NCBI RefSeq assembly: GCF_000687795.1
Contig: NZ_JHXT01000007.1
Span: forward strand, 1 to 60,928
DNA length: 60,928 nucleotides
Direction: 5' to 3'
Source of the DNA: Mycoplasma testudinis ATCC 43263
GTDB lineage: Bacteria > Bacillota_I > Bacilli_A > Mycoplasmatales > Mycoplasmoidaceae
The stretch's first letter is position 1. The number at the start of each line of letters is the position of its first letter. Made by a program: the position numbers and the translations under genes. Positions 29,308-41,717 of the stretch are shown here, in pieces. The notes under the pieces are model-generated. The model searched no databases. It saw only the letters and a program-made list of their open reading frames with translations, and was not told where the DNA came from.

Positions 29308-29760
29308 TTACTTACTCCCCTCAACCCTCTTCCTATCCAACTCAATCTTCAACATTGAAATTTCCCTTATCCGATCCCCAATCGTCTCAGCCATGCTTTT
29401 AAACAAATCTTTAATCTTCTCAGCTTCTTTTAAAATCTTCTCGTGCCTTTTCAACTCAATATCACAATCGTGAGCATTTAATCATTTTGTCTTATCTTTA
29501 CTTCGGTACAGAGTTTCTAGTTCATTGTCATCCAACGGCTCGCCAATTAATTCCGCTCCTTTAAGTACATTTTTAATATTAACTAAATCTTCAATCGTCT
29601 CTCGCGATAAAATAATCACTTTTTTTCAATTTGTTCATATAACTTTCGATATGAGATAAAAACAAACCAATAAATTGCCAACCGGTTCTTTATTTGTTAG
29701 ATTTCTTAATATAATTACTAAATTAGGATACTTGCTTATTTTGTGATTAATGATCAGATT
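29308..29760 (-). pseudogene. gene fragment with atypical codon use, no clear start
   Basis: With UGA as Trp a frame of 150 codons runs from after TAA 29761-29763 to TAA 29308-29310. It lacks a convincing start codon near its beginning and looks truncated at the 5' side. The interior reads as a real protein (strand-rich PNLVIILRNLTNKEPVGNLL, then a helical, possibly coiled-coil C-terminus). The last 60 codons are rich in G-ending codons (GAG, AAG, AGG, GGG, TTG), unlike the A/T-ending codons of neighbouring genes. That suggests acquired DNA. The family is not recognised. The 280 bases upstream (29761-30040) show no gene. Confidence 0.5.
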
Positions 29761-30040
29761 TTAAACAATATATAAAGTTACTGTTTTTTTAATTTTCTAT
29801 TTATGCTTCAGAATTCCTGAAATCGAAAATAATTCTTAGAATACTAATTACTTGAATCATTATTTTTTTATGGTGCTATTTGGGAAAATTAAAAACTAAT
29901 AAATGGAAGGTTGTCACTTATTTTATTTCCTTGAAAATTAAAAATATTTTTTTAAAATTTATCCACAATCTTTGCATTGGTATAGATTGTTCTTTGCATA
30001 TTATAAAAAGATTTTAGAACTTAAATGTGATTGGAATTAT

Positions 30041-31804
30041 ATGGTTATTACTGATAAAAAATTAAATGTTAAACAGTCTTGGCTAATATGACACTTTAAT
30101 CCGCTGATGGATCAACGTGTAATGAAATTACGGGCTTGAATTATGTTTTTAACAATTCTTGTAGTATATGCCATGGCTCAATTAGCATTCAATAGTGTTA
30201 ATCAAGCCAATTCCACTGGAAATGGTCCAGTTGCTACTTTGTTTCCCTTATCAGCAACAGATCCTAGTATCGCCAGAATTTCAACTTGATCAATTCCTTT
30301 AACTCGAGGAATAACTTCTGTTTTATTAGGGTTATTGCTTCATAAAATTGGTCATAAAAATGGAATCATTTTTGCATTTTCATTAATGATTATTTCTTTA
30401 CCTTTCGTTTTTACTCCAGAAATTAAACAATCCTTATTATCCCAGGGAATTAGTGAAGATATAGCTTCTAGAGCCTCGTATGGTTTATTTTTGGTTTTTC
30501 GAATCTTTTTAGCAGTAGGTGGTCCTGCTTCATTAATTTATACGGCTCCATTAATTGTTAAATTCTTTGTTGAACCAAAACAACGCTATGCAGCGTCTAA
30601 AATTACTAATGCACCAGCTGAAATTGCCGGAATTGTAGCTTCATTATTATTTATTAATGCGATGACCCGTGACGGAATTGCTGGGCAATGAACTTTAATT
30701 GGTGGGGTCATTATTGGTGTGATTATTTTAGGAATGATTGTCTATTTAATTTTTGGAATGCAATTTAACATTAAAACCCCCAATCACAACTCCATTTTTA
30801 TTGAAGATAAAGCCCCAGAATCTAAAAACCAATTTAGTTTCATTTTAAAACAACGCAGGGTTTGGGTTTTGTGTTTGGCAACTGCTTTTTCATTGTATGT
30901 CATTGTTGAACCAGCCTCTGGAGTTTTGTCTAATTTTTGAAATCGAACCGATGCTAATGTCGCTGGAGTTTGAAATTTAAACACTGGACAAATTCTTCAA
31001 GAAAATAGTATTGCAACATACCAGTTTGCATGACAAATTTTATTTTCTTTAGGACTTTACACTGGATTGTGAACGATTGCTAAATGATCATCAACAAAAT
31101 ATCAAATTGCTCCTTATGCTGGGGTGATGATTATTTTAGGAACTGCTTTTTTGGGGATTTCATATGGCATCGGAGTAATTGGCTTAAGTCTTCCAGTTGT
31201 CGCCGCATTTACTTTAATTTTTGGTTTATTAGGAGCTACTTTTGTCTTTGGTACAGAAATCATTTCTGGAGTGATTGTATATAAATGAGGTTTTAATCCA
31301 TCTCAAGTAACCTACTTTACGTCTTTTAACTGGACTTTCATTTATATTAGTTTTTCTGCACTTGATATCATTACCGCCTTTATAGGCACTGCTGGAGTAA
31401 GTGCTCATCGAGCTACATATGCTGATTTAATAGTGAATGATCCGAGCTTGTTTAATACTACCTTAAATGGAGATTTAACAACATTTTTGAAGATTCGAAA
31501 CAATTTAATTGGTTGAGTTGATCCCAATAACCCAGATTTATTTACTGCTCAAAAGTGAAATGTGAGTCAAGATTTCTTTAATTCTTTTGCGCCCGCAATC
31601 AATAATTTGCATCAGCAATATCTTCCCCAATTATCAATAATTGCTGTTTTACCCGTATTATCTGGCGTCTTTTTCTTATTAATTCGAAGTAAATTAAAGA
31701 CTGAAGTTGCATTTTCATTAATGCACTTCAAAGCTAATTATCTTCAATTCATTAAATTAAAAAGGGTATGAAACCATTGTTTTAAGCGTCAAAAAAGCAA
31801 TTAA
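30041..31804 (+). CDS. MFS-type membrane transporter, 587 residues
   Basis: ATG 30041 to TAA 31802-31804 is one frame through many UGA-Trp codons. About twelve membrane helices are visible, with a charged cytoplasmic loop in the middle (around QFNIKTPN to KQRRVW). The helix 2-3 loop LHKIGHKNG resembles the MFS motif A region. A large non-membrane loop precedes the last helix. The substrate is unknown; related mollicute transporters are often annotated as sugar or hexose-phosphate carriers. The strong promoter that follows at 31917 belongs to the next operon. Confidence 0.75.
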
Positions 31805-31916
31805 AGTGTCTTTGAATTAGAATCGAAAGTCTCTTAATTAAAGCTTTTAGCTTAATTTTGTCAACCAAATAATTACCCAAATTTTAATTATTTTGGACCA
31901 GTTTTTATGCCTTTAT

Positions 31917-31946
31917 TTGACAAAAGTTGCAAAATCTAGATATAAT
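31917..31946 (+). promoter_or_regulatory. strong promoter of the peptidase/F1-like ATPase operon
   Basis: A perfect TTGACA (31917-31922) and perfect TATAAT (31941-31946) are separated by 18 bases. Transcription should start near 31953, leaving a leader of about 400 bases before the first gene. Confidence 0.85.
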
Positions 31947-31952
31947 AGACTT

Positions 31953-32355
31953 GTAAATCAGATTTAATATCTATTTACAACCACACTAACTTTACGATTT
32001 AACTTACGTTGAATCTTTACATTTTGTTTATTATTAGATTACCTGGATTAAAAATGCGTCTGCTGTTTTGTGTCTTTGCATTATAACTAACTATTCTGTC
32101 TCTGTTCTCCTCCTTTTTTGGAAATTTCTCATTTTTAATTTTCTCTTTTTTTAATCTTACTTCTTTCTCACTCTGTTATTAGTTGGTTGATTTGTGTGGT
32201 TTATAGCCATTAGTAAATCAGCCACAATCTGTTCATATATACAGTCCATTCTTCGTTTTGAATTCTCTTCTTCTAAAACTTAGATTTGCTATATCTCTTA
32301 TAAACACTTGCTATCTATGTACAATAGATAGTTTCAATTTAAAGGAGCAGCTTCT
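31953..32355 (+). promoter_or_regulatory. ~400-base pyrimidine-rich leader of the peptidase operon
   Basis: No gene is visible between the promoter and ATG 32356. The leader is poor in G and has long C/T runs (around 32093-32180). Just before the ribosome site it has a 7-bp hairpin CTATCTA/TAGATAG (32311-32331) and then AAAGGAG. Its length and composition suggest post-transcriptional control or mRNA stabilisation, but no known RNA family is recognised. Confidence 0.55.
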
Positions 32356-35300
32356 ATGCGTGCCAATAAAAAAATAATGTTAAGCATGATTGCAGGCGTT
32401 TCGCTTGCAGCCAGCTTTACAACTGTTGGTGTGGTCGTTGGTACGAACCAAGCTGCTCTTTCGAATGGAAATGTGATTTATGACAGTAGTGCTGAAAATG
32501 CTGCTTTAGTTCAAAAACCAAAACCAATCCCCCCTATTGCTAGTAAGCCAGAATTAATGCCAGAAACTCCTACGCCAGCAGTTCTGCCTGCGCCGCGTGA
32601 AACCCAAAATCGGCCTAGTGAATCAACAGCTGAATTAATTGCTAGATTAACTGATAATGGTGAATCTGCAAGTTTAGTTGAAGGCCATCATTCTATTGGC
32701 GGAGTAGGTTCGTCAACTCCATCAATCCGCCGCAACGGATTAGTTTCTAATACTGATCCTAACGATAAATTTAATTATGGTTCATTTTCATTAGGGTCGC
32801 AAGATAGTGCTGAAGTTTTAGGAAAATTAATCGCTAATGGTGTGACTTTAGATAATTTGCCCCGTTTAAGTGAACCAATTTCTTTAAGTGATATTGAAAA
32901 ATTAAAGGAAAACAGCTTGTTTTGGGTTCCAGGACAAAAAGTTATTAACCTTGATAGCCAAACCGATAAAGATAAACTTTTGAAAGAAATTAATGAAAAT
33001 GTTCAAGTTTCATTCTTTAATGGGGGTGTTGTTCGTGGTTCATTAAATGATTTAGTTAATTTAGGTAACGCCTTTAGAAGTGGTACACCAATTACTGGTT
33101 TAACCAAACCACAAAAAGATTTATTTGATGTCTTTAATACAATCATTAATTTTGATTCAAATAAAGATTATTACGCTAATAATACCAATATTTTTAATGG
33201 CGTTCCTAAAGTAAACGTTCCTAATTCAACGCGTTTGATGGTTGATGATAGTAAAATTTCGCCAAGTGATTTATCAGTTCAGGCTATTAAAAACATTACT
33301 TTAAAATTATCTTTTAATGCTCAAGAATTAAATACCTTAGAGCAAGGATTAATGCCAACTTTAATGAATCTTGACGGATCATTTGGTGGGACATCGCAAC
33401 CTCGACCTGCATTTGTTAATGCCGTGCAATTTAAAAGAACTCAAGATAATATGAACCGATTCTTATCAATTACATCAAATTGAGAAAGAACCGAAAATGA
33501 CATTTTAAATTTGAACTTTAAACCAAATGCAGGTGAAGGTCAATCCGGATATGATAAAAAAGACCTTGGTGCTATTAAAGGCTATGAAGATGTTGCTAAC
33601 TTGTTAGAATACACCAGCGTTTCAGCACCGAACAACATTCGTGAAAACCGCTACATCATTAATATTCATTCAATGCAAAATTTGGCAAGCAAAGCTAAGC
33701 CAACTGCTATAGGATTAATCGATGCGGCAAGAAATGATGGTGCGCAAAATGGTAAGATGCAATTTGTTAGTCCTAATTCTGGAATCGGTGTAGCGATTCG
33801 GAATATCAATGCTACAACAGCTGATATTAGTTCTAAATTTATTGCTAGTATGCCTAACTTAGTGAAATCATTAACTTTGTTTTATGATTGAAACAATCCC
33901 CAAGTTGTTAATGCTTTAATTGATAATCCCAATTACAATAGTCCAAGTACCAACTTAACAGAATTAAATATTTATACAGATTTAGATACTCCGTTAGGTC
34001 AAAAAAATCCGGATGTAGATAAAGCAACAAATTTAACTCGAATAGACCCACGAGTTTATCAAAAAGTTAATCCGACTGCTTTTGATTATGGTTACAATGC
34101 TATTTTTAATACTTTATCAATTAAAGCTAATTCTTCACGACAAGATATTTCCAATGCTATGAACTATGCTTATGTTCAAGGTAAGAACCGGCGTGAATTC
34201 CAAGGATCATTTGGTGGCGAAGGAGGTTATCCAGTAAATTGAAATTTCCAAGATAACAATCAATGGGATATGAATAACGTTAATGTCCCAAGAATATCTA
34301 ATTTCTCGAAATTTCAAAAAATCACTTATGCTTCTTTAGTTGGTGGCGTTGCTGCACCACTTGATTTGCAAAATTTAAAAATTGACAATACCGATAAAGT
34401 TCAATATCAAGTTGACGATGTTACTAAAGGGGTGTTCTTTGCTAATTCATCGCCAAATAACCCCCAAGCTTACGTTAAAGTAATTGGTGGTTCAAACCGC
34501 TCGACAAGTGCTAACTTAGCAACAATTAATAATTATGCGAATAGCGCTTGACAATACATTCGTAATATCGATTTACGCGACTATACTGATGCTAAAGGAA
34601 CGACTTATTCAACTGGATTTAATCAGCAAGCAGTTGAAAGTGCTAGTTGACCTAAAACTGTTGAATACATTTATTATGGTAACAACCAAGTTTATAAAAA
34701 CCCAAATGCCTACCCAACTGTTAAAGGTAATCCAACACCACCAGTTATTGCTAATGGAACATTCCAAGTAAGTGCAGATTCTTCAGTAGATGTTTCAGGA
34801 AATGTTGCCCCTGTTAAAGTTGGCAATAGTACCATTCCTGCATTTGATAGTATTTATAAAGGTAATGTTCCATCTCCAGCTGGAAATGACCGTCGTTTAT
34901 ACATTAGTTTAGACAACCCCCAATACAATAATGTTTCAAATGATATTTATAATGCTTTAAACGATTACACTTCAAAAATCATTGTATCCACGAATATTGA
35001 CCAAAAAGGTAAAGATGGAAGTATCATTACCCAACCAAATAGCAGTCTTCCTGCCAAAGAAACTGAAGATGGAACGGCGTGGATTTTAGACTATCAAAAA
35101 ACAAGTGATGGTTCATATCCAACAACTTGGTATTATGGAACTAACATGCACGTTATTGCGAATATGAATAACAATAAAAATAACTTGCAACCAAATGAAT
35201 TTATTAGTATTGGGAAGTATAATCCAGTTACTAAAACAACTGAATTTACAACATTACAACACGAAACTTATCCTGAAATTGTTTTTGAAGCTAAGGACTT

Positions 35301-36111
35301 TATTAACAATAAATCATCGATTAACGTTTATGACCAACGTAATCCTAACAGTCTTAACACGCTAGATAATTACTTTAAAGACTTTGCCGTTATTAAGGTT
35401 ACTTATCCAGATCAAGCAACTGCTAAAAAAGCCACTGCTGATTTTGCAACTAAATATCGTACACCTAAATTTAAATTTGATAAAGCCGGAGTTTTAGGAC
35501 ACAGTAGTCAAACTTTAGTTAATAACAAAAATATTTATGTTTTAGGATTCCCTTTAACTGGTGGTACATCAGTTGGACGATATCCTGTAATTAACAAACG
35601 AACGGGATCAGTTGATCGTAATAATGGTCAAAGTTATGCAAATTCTACCAATAATCAATTTGTTAATAATTACGATCAATCATTACCTGGAATTTATGAC
35701 ATTCGTAGAATTGTTGATACGTCAGATACAACAACTATTAACGGAATTGCACGTCGTGCGCTTGATTTAAAATACCAAGGTAATTGGTACCAACGTTTTG
35801 GTTTAACCTTAGGAGTTGATGATACGAACTTACAAGGTGGTGCATCTGGATCTTTAGTTGTTGATGGAAATGGTAATGTTCTTGGAATCTATTGGGGAAC
35901 TGTGGAGGGTGCTAACACTGGTTTAGTTGATGCTTTTGTAAGTCCTGAATTGAAGGATGCTAACGGCCACAATCTTTTATACGGATATGACTTAATTAAT
36001 GGTGGAGGCGTTAACCAAACTAATTCATTTAAACAATGGCTCCAAAAACAAACTGATAGTAATGGTAAAAACGCACTAGCTGATTCATGATTATTTGGAT
36101 CAACTAATTAA
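32356..36111 (+). CDS. DUF31-type serine peptidase (MIP-like), 1251 residues
   Basis: The frame from ATG 32356 to TAA 36109-36111 crosses several UGA-Trp codons. The N-terminus has a signal anchor without lipobox Cys, then a Pro-rich stretch (KPKPIPPIASKPELMPETP). The C-terminal third carries the chymotrypsin-like catalytic pattern of DUF31 peptidases: His932 in TNMHVIANM, an Asp in FKDFAVIKVTY and Ser1164 in GGASGSLVVD. Characterised members (MIP) cleave immunoglobulin heavy chains. This one is longer than usual and heads the F1-like ATPase operon. It should act outside the cell. Its exact substrate is unknown. Confidence 0.85.
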
Positions 36112-36130
36112 AAGGTATGATTTATTAACA

Positions 36131-37636
36131 ATGCAAAAACTCACTTTTAAAGTTCAACCTTTAATAAAAACCATTAAAAGCACTTTCTTAAAAACAAAAC
36201 GTGCTAGTTTTAGTTTAATTAACACAAAGTCGAATTTAACGACCTTCATCATTAAATTTATCATTTTAGGTTCTTTATTTATCGTTAGTTTAATCACATT
36301 ATATGGATTAAGTGATTATTTCTTTAATGCCAAAACGATTGGCATACAAGAAATTTTAAAAATTAACACGCCATTGTTAAAGTTTCAAAATTATGCTGCT
36401 GCTTTTCGCTCGGTTATTCTTTATTTAATTATTTTAGCCGCATTTTCAAATGCTTATAAAAACCTGAACCAATTTAATAAGCATTACATTAAAATAATTT
36501 GATGAACAACATTAAATTTAATTCCGGCTTATGTTGGAGTTTTTAGTTTCTTTTTATATCAAGATAATTTTTCGTTTACAAATATTTTCATTTTTAGTTT
36601 GATCTGACTTTATATTTATGTGGTTAGTTTATTGCACTTTTTAATCGTGGAACGTAAGTTCTTAAAATTAAGTCCGTACAATAACATTAAATTGAAATTG
36701 CTGTACATCAGTTATGCAAGCAAATTATTAACCTTAATTATTTTTTATATCGTCTTTGGCTTAATGGCTTTTACTGGAAATCAAAGTCTTAATTCCTTTG
36801 ACAATAATGTTTTGGTTTCTGGTGTTGATGCATTATTAATCAATATCACTTCAGCACCCGCTGTGGTGATTGTTTTCTTTTTAACTTTGGCTGGGTTTAT
36901 TTTATTTTCATTAAATAATTTAGCTAATATCTTTTATGCTCGGGAAACTAAATCTGCCCGAAATTACTTTGCACATATAATAAGTTTTGCTGGTGTTATT
37001 TTCTTAAGTATTCTAATTTGGTTTAGTTCAATTGCATTTGGAATTTTTCCTGTATTCGATCCGATTTTAGGGACCATTAAACCTTTAAATAACTTCCGTG
37101 CTGTAGTGGCTTTAAATCTCATTATTTTGGTTGCTTATTTTATCTTAAAATCACTTAAGTTACCGATATTTTCTGGAGTTTTGAATTCATTCTTATTATC
37201 TGGATTTGTCATCTTGATATCATGGATTATGACTTTAATATCAGTTAATATTAATCGTTTTGATAACGAAGTTTATAAAATTGTTTGAAGTAGTGCGTGA
37301 ACTACTGGAGTTTTATTATTTGATCTTTTAATTCGCTTGAAAAAACGCATTCGTAATTACCAAATTGTGATGTTGGCATTTATGGTAACTAGTATTTTCT
37401 TGGTTTTGACAATAATTGGTTTTCGGATGATTCTAATAAATCACCAAAATATCTTGCCATTAGACTTATCACAATTACCATTTGTCGCTGAATTAGTAGT
37501 TTATATAGTTGTGGTAATTTTTGCTGGTTTGATTGGTCTTAGTAGTGCAATTGTTTATCAACAATATCGCGCTTTGCATCCGAAGAAAAAGAAAATTAAA
37601 ATGATTCGAAAAACAATGATTCATTCACGAGAGTAG
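36131..37636 (+). CDS. polytopic membrane protein of the F1-like ATPase cluster
   Basis: From ATG 36131 the protein has 501 residues, and about twelve membrane helices are distributed along almost its whole length. A TTG at 36095 in the same frame would overlap the peptidase gene. The last 20 residues are strongly basic (HPKKKKIKMIRK), so the C-terminus is cytoplasmic. It is the first of seven tightly packed genes and is the best candidate for the membrane part (X0) that takes the place of F0. It shows no similarity by eye to F0 subunits a, b or c. Confidence 0.75.
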
Positions 37637-37645
37637 GTAAAATAT

Positions 37646-38167
37646 ATGTCCATTTTTAAAGCTAAAAAAATTGTATCCAAAGAAACTGTTTTCGAACAGG
37701 AAACTGATATTTATGATAAATACGATCAGATTGTTCAATTACGCGATTTTATTTCTTTCAATCAACTATTGGGTTCGACAATGTTAATGACCAACGAAGG
37801 ACCTGATAGTAAAGTTGTTGATGTTTTCAAACGAATGCTTGCCACTGCATACGATAAACGGTATGATATCGTGTTTAACTCTTTTGTTATTTCGTGAGTG
37901 CGTAACATTCGCATCAGTTTAACAAAATTGATTCCCACATTAGACAATCCTGAATCTTCAAATGTTGATGCTCTCAATACTACAATTCCGACAGAGTCAG
38001 CTGCACTTGATGCCTTCTTTAAAATGTATAACACATTAATCAATGCTTATTGTATTGATGAAAATCGCTACATTGAAGTGATTCCTAATGTTGTTGTATA
38101 CAAAATTAAAGGAACAACAAAATTAAAAATTGCATTTAATGCTGCCACATTAGCTAAAGCGAATTAA
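37646..38167 (+). CDS. small cytoplasmic protein of the F1-like ATPase cluster, 173 residues
   Basis: ATG 37646 follows ten bases after the membrane protein. The 173-residue product is soluble, mixed alpha/beta and has no nucleotide-binding motif. One UGA (37895-37897) is read as Trp. Its conserved position between the membrane protein and the gamma-like subunit suggests a structural role, perhaps linking the catalytic head to the membrane part. The family cannot be named from sequence alone. Confidence 0.65.
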
Positions 38168-38169
38168 AT

Positions 38170-39066
38170 ATGAACATTAAAAAAATCAAATTAAGACTTA
38201 AAAACTTTATTTCAATTAAGAAAATCGTTGCTTTAAAAAGAAACATTTCTATGATTCAAATTAATCAATTGATCAAGAAAACGCGTTTTTTATTAAAGAA
38301 CGTGCTTTTAAGTCAACATTTGATCGAATTATTGGTTAATCGCGAACATTTAATTTCACCAATTTGAAAAAATGAAAATGATTTAACAAAACAAAAAACC
38401 AAAAATAATTTTGCTCACAAGACCTTGTGAATCTATTTGACTAATGTCCAAAAATATACCAAGAACTTTTATATTAAAACTAATGAAAAATTATTATCAC
38501 AAAACAAAAGTCAAGACGCTTACATTACATTAGGCAAAGAAGCTCAAGAGTTTGTAAAGCAAAATAATTTAACCCTTTTGCACGCATTTGATGATTTTAA
38601 TAATCAATTAGTATCCACTAAACTCGCTCGCTTGATTAAAACTTATATTGTTTCAAACCAATTTCAAGAAGTTAAATTCATTTTAAACACCAACAAAATT
38701 GACGATTATGTAGCAACAATTTTTCCCATTAAAAAATTCGATTTCAAAATGTCTTTAAATGAATTACAACAAGATATTGATAAAATGCAATTACAGGACT
38801 TTAAAATTTATCCTGGAGTCAACGAATTTTTAGAATCAATGGCTACAAATTATTTTGAAAACGTTGTTGATACTATGGTTGTCGAAGCTTCTTTTATCAA
38901 TTTTAAAAATAAGTTGATTGAAGAAAACCGACAATTAAAACAGCTTGACGATTTAATCAAGAAAAACAAAATTGATCTAATCAAAATTATGCGGGAAAAA
39001 GAAATTGAAGAAATCGTTATGATTACTGAAGGTAACAAGCGGTTAGGGGAGCAATCTCATGGATAA
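38170..39066 (+). CDS. F1 gamma-like subunit
   Basis: The 298-residue protein begins MNIKKIKLRLKNFISIKKIV, a long basic N-terminal helix like the start of F1 gamma (keIkxRIxSIxnxxkIT). It ends in another long charged helix (KNKIDLIKIMREKEIEEIV), as expected for the two antiparallel helices that form the rotor shaft. The middle is divergent. It starts two bases after the previous stop, and the next gene overlaps it by eight bases. It is assigned by helix layout and position; a rotor role is inferred. Confidence 0.65.
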
Positions 39067-39541
39067 ATTAAACACCAATACTTTTCAATTACTTAAAGTC
39101 AATCTTATTAAGAATGACGGTAAAACAAAAATATGATCTGCCAATTCTGTTTTTGTTTATAACGATTTAGAACAAGTATGGGATGAGCTTGATGATAATG
39201 TACTTGTTAAAAGCGAAAACTTTTTTGTCCGTTTTGATCGTCATTCTAAAAGGTCTCGCTATTTATTATTATCAAAAAGCTTATTAAAAAAACAAGGTAA
39301 TGAAATAAACCTTTATCTAAATGAACCATTAGTAGTTTACTATCAAGATTATCTAAATATCCAAGCTAAAAATCCGATTGAAAAGATTAAACAATTAAAA
39401 ACCAAAATTCAAGAATTAAAACAAGCACAAGATTGGGGCTTAGGGATTGCTGATCAAATTGAATTAGAATTAGCGATGATCGAGCTTAAAAAATACGAAT
39501 TAATGATGCAATTTAGTTTAGTTGCAAGAGAAACCGATTAG
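39059..39541 (+). CDS. F1 epsilon-like subunit (tentative)
   Basis: This 160-residue protein has a strand-rich N-terminal half with one UGA-Trp, and a C-terminal pair of helices (NPIEKIKQLKTKIQELKQ and DQIELELAMIELKKYEL). This is the general layout of F1 epsilon. It overlaps the gamma-like gene and is followed by GGAGG for the next gene. In F-type enzymes epsilon sits beside gamma at the foot of the rotor, which fits the gene order. The assignment is low confidence because the strands show no clear family motif. Confidence 0.5.
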
Positions 39542-39552
39542 GAGGTATAACC

Positions 39553-41715
39553 ATGAAAAAGAATAAACAAAAATGAACGCTTGGATTGAGTCTTTTTTCA
39601 GCATTGGTAGTTACACCAATTGTCATCAGTGCTGTTCAACCAACCCACACAAAAACTTTTTCATCTGCAAATGCATTAGGTTTAGTTTCACAAGAAAATG
39701 AAACCACAACAAAGCCAGCAATCGATGATACAGTTTTGCAACAAAATGCAGGTTATTACCAAAGAACTTTAATTACAGATATCACCACTTTAATTAACAC
39801 AATTGATACTGCCATTAATACTGAAATTACCTCTTTAATTCAAAACGATGATACAACAACTACAGCAACAGAAACCGGACAACGTCAGTCCCGAATTTTC
39901 TACTTACAAAAAGTTAAAGAGTTCTTGCAAAATAATGAAGAAAATATTAAAAAAGATCCGATGAAATATGGATTTGAATGAATCTATCCAGCTGTGTTTG
40001 CAACTAACTTAAAAATCAATTCGGGCAACATTACTTATAATGGTAAAACTTATGAAAAAATTTCATTTGCGAGTCCAGCTGACTCTAATTCAACGTTACC
40101 AACTTATGCTAAGTTAGTGGCTAATCCAAGTGATTTAACTAGTACTGGTGAAAAAGATAATACGGTGACAAATGAAGAATTTATCAAAATTTTCACTGAC
40201 TACAACGCCGCTTTAACAAAAGACTTTCAAACGATTTTCTTAAATCAAGAAGATCAACCTGTTTTGGGCCGCGATTATGTTTTTACACCAAAATCTCAGG
40301 CCGACGGTTCAATTGTCTTTGTTGCTTCTGATCCACTTAATATTTCAGGAATTACAACTTGAGATGACTATATCATTTCGAAAATTAAACCCCGCTTTGC
40401 TGATTTTGATTTAAACCAAAACATTAATAGTCAACAATCTCAACAAATTCAACCACCCCCGGTTGCGCCAGTTGTTCCTGAACCTGAACAACCACCTACT
40501 AATCCCAACGAAAACGTTACAATTGATAATAATGAAACACCATTACCAGCAAATAAAGCAACAGAAATTCGTGATATTCCAAACCTTGATCCAAAGATAA
40601 CTTCATTATCAGATCCATTAACTCACAAGCGTTATGACCAAATGTCTGTTTTGCAATTAATTCAAGCCTACAATAACGCCTTAACCCAAGAACAAAAAGA
40701 CCAAATCATCTATTTTGATAACCCGATTAATAAGCGCTTCACTTATACCTTTACTAATCTATCTCAATCAGGAAGCACGATTGCAGGTAACGTTCATCTA
40801 ATTGATAATTTAGTAGCCAACAACACTCGTGATTATCAAGCTAATGTTACTAACATCGTTCCGTTTAATGCTGCGCCTAATGCGGCTAGTGCTTTGCAAT
40901 TTAATACCGATTTAGAATATACTAAATTTACAACTCTAAGAAAAGCTTTCAATAAAATCCAGGACGCTTTGAAAGTGACTGATAATTTTGATGTTAGTAA
41001 ATTAGAAGGGTTAACTCCTGACGATCAAATCCGGGTATCAAACATTTTATTTGCTTTAACAAAAATTGTTTTTAATCAACAAGCTAATAATAATTTTCAA
41101 ACAACAATTACCGAGTTTATGGAACAAGCAATTCAGCAAGGAAGTAATGATGCTTCTTTAAATGATTTTGCCAATCGTGTTCACAATTTATTTATCAGTT
41201 ACATTATTAACAGTAAAATAGACAGCACTCCTTTAGCCCAATACATTCGTAACTTACTAGTTTCAAGAATTAATAACCTCCAAAAACTATACGAAGATAA
41301 CCGCTTACTTTTGAATTCGTTTTATGAAAAATTAGGTTTGTCAACTTCGGATGCAGTGTTATTGTTTAATCGCTTGAAAGCCCAAGCAGACGCGATGGAA
41401 AACATTGATTTAACATCAAACAATACGGCAATTTCAGGATTTGACAATCTTCTTAATTTATCAATTAATGCTAACGTTTTCTATCGCCCGTTGTTTAACA
41501 TCATGCAGCTTGCAACCAATCAACCTCCAATTGATAACCAAAATCAAAACCAAGTGGTTCAAGAATTTAAGCAAAGCGTTGCTACGATTACTACACCAAC
41601 CAACGTGACAGCAATCGTTCTTGGAGTGTTAGGGGCCCTAACGGGTGCTTTAGTGATTACCATCATTACCCTTCGTTTTAAATGGTTTAAAAAGCAAGGT
41701 CTCAAAGGAAAATAA
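39553..41715 (+). CDS. surface-anchored protein of the F1-like ATPase cluster, 720 residues
   Basis: GGAGG lies eight bases before ATG 39553. The protein has an N-terminal signal or anchor helix (WTLGLSLFSALVVTPIVIS) and a long extracytoplasmic region of about 630 residues with a Pro-rich hinge (QPPPVAPVVPEPEQPP). A single C-terminal membrane helix (AIVLGVLGALTGALVITIIT) and a short basic cytoplasmic tail end it. Placed between the rotor-like and alpha/beta-like genes, it could connect the intracellular ATPase to the cell surface where the peptidases act. That link is an inference. No domain is recognised. Confidence 0.7.
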
Positions 41716-41717
41716 TT

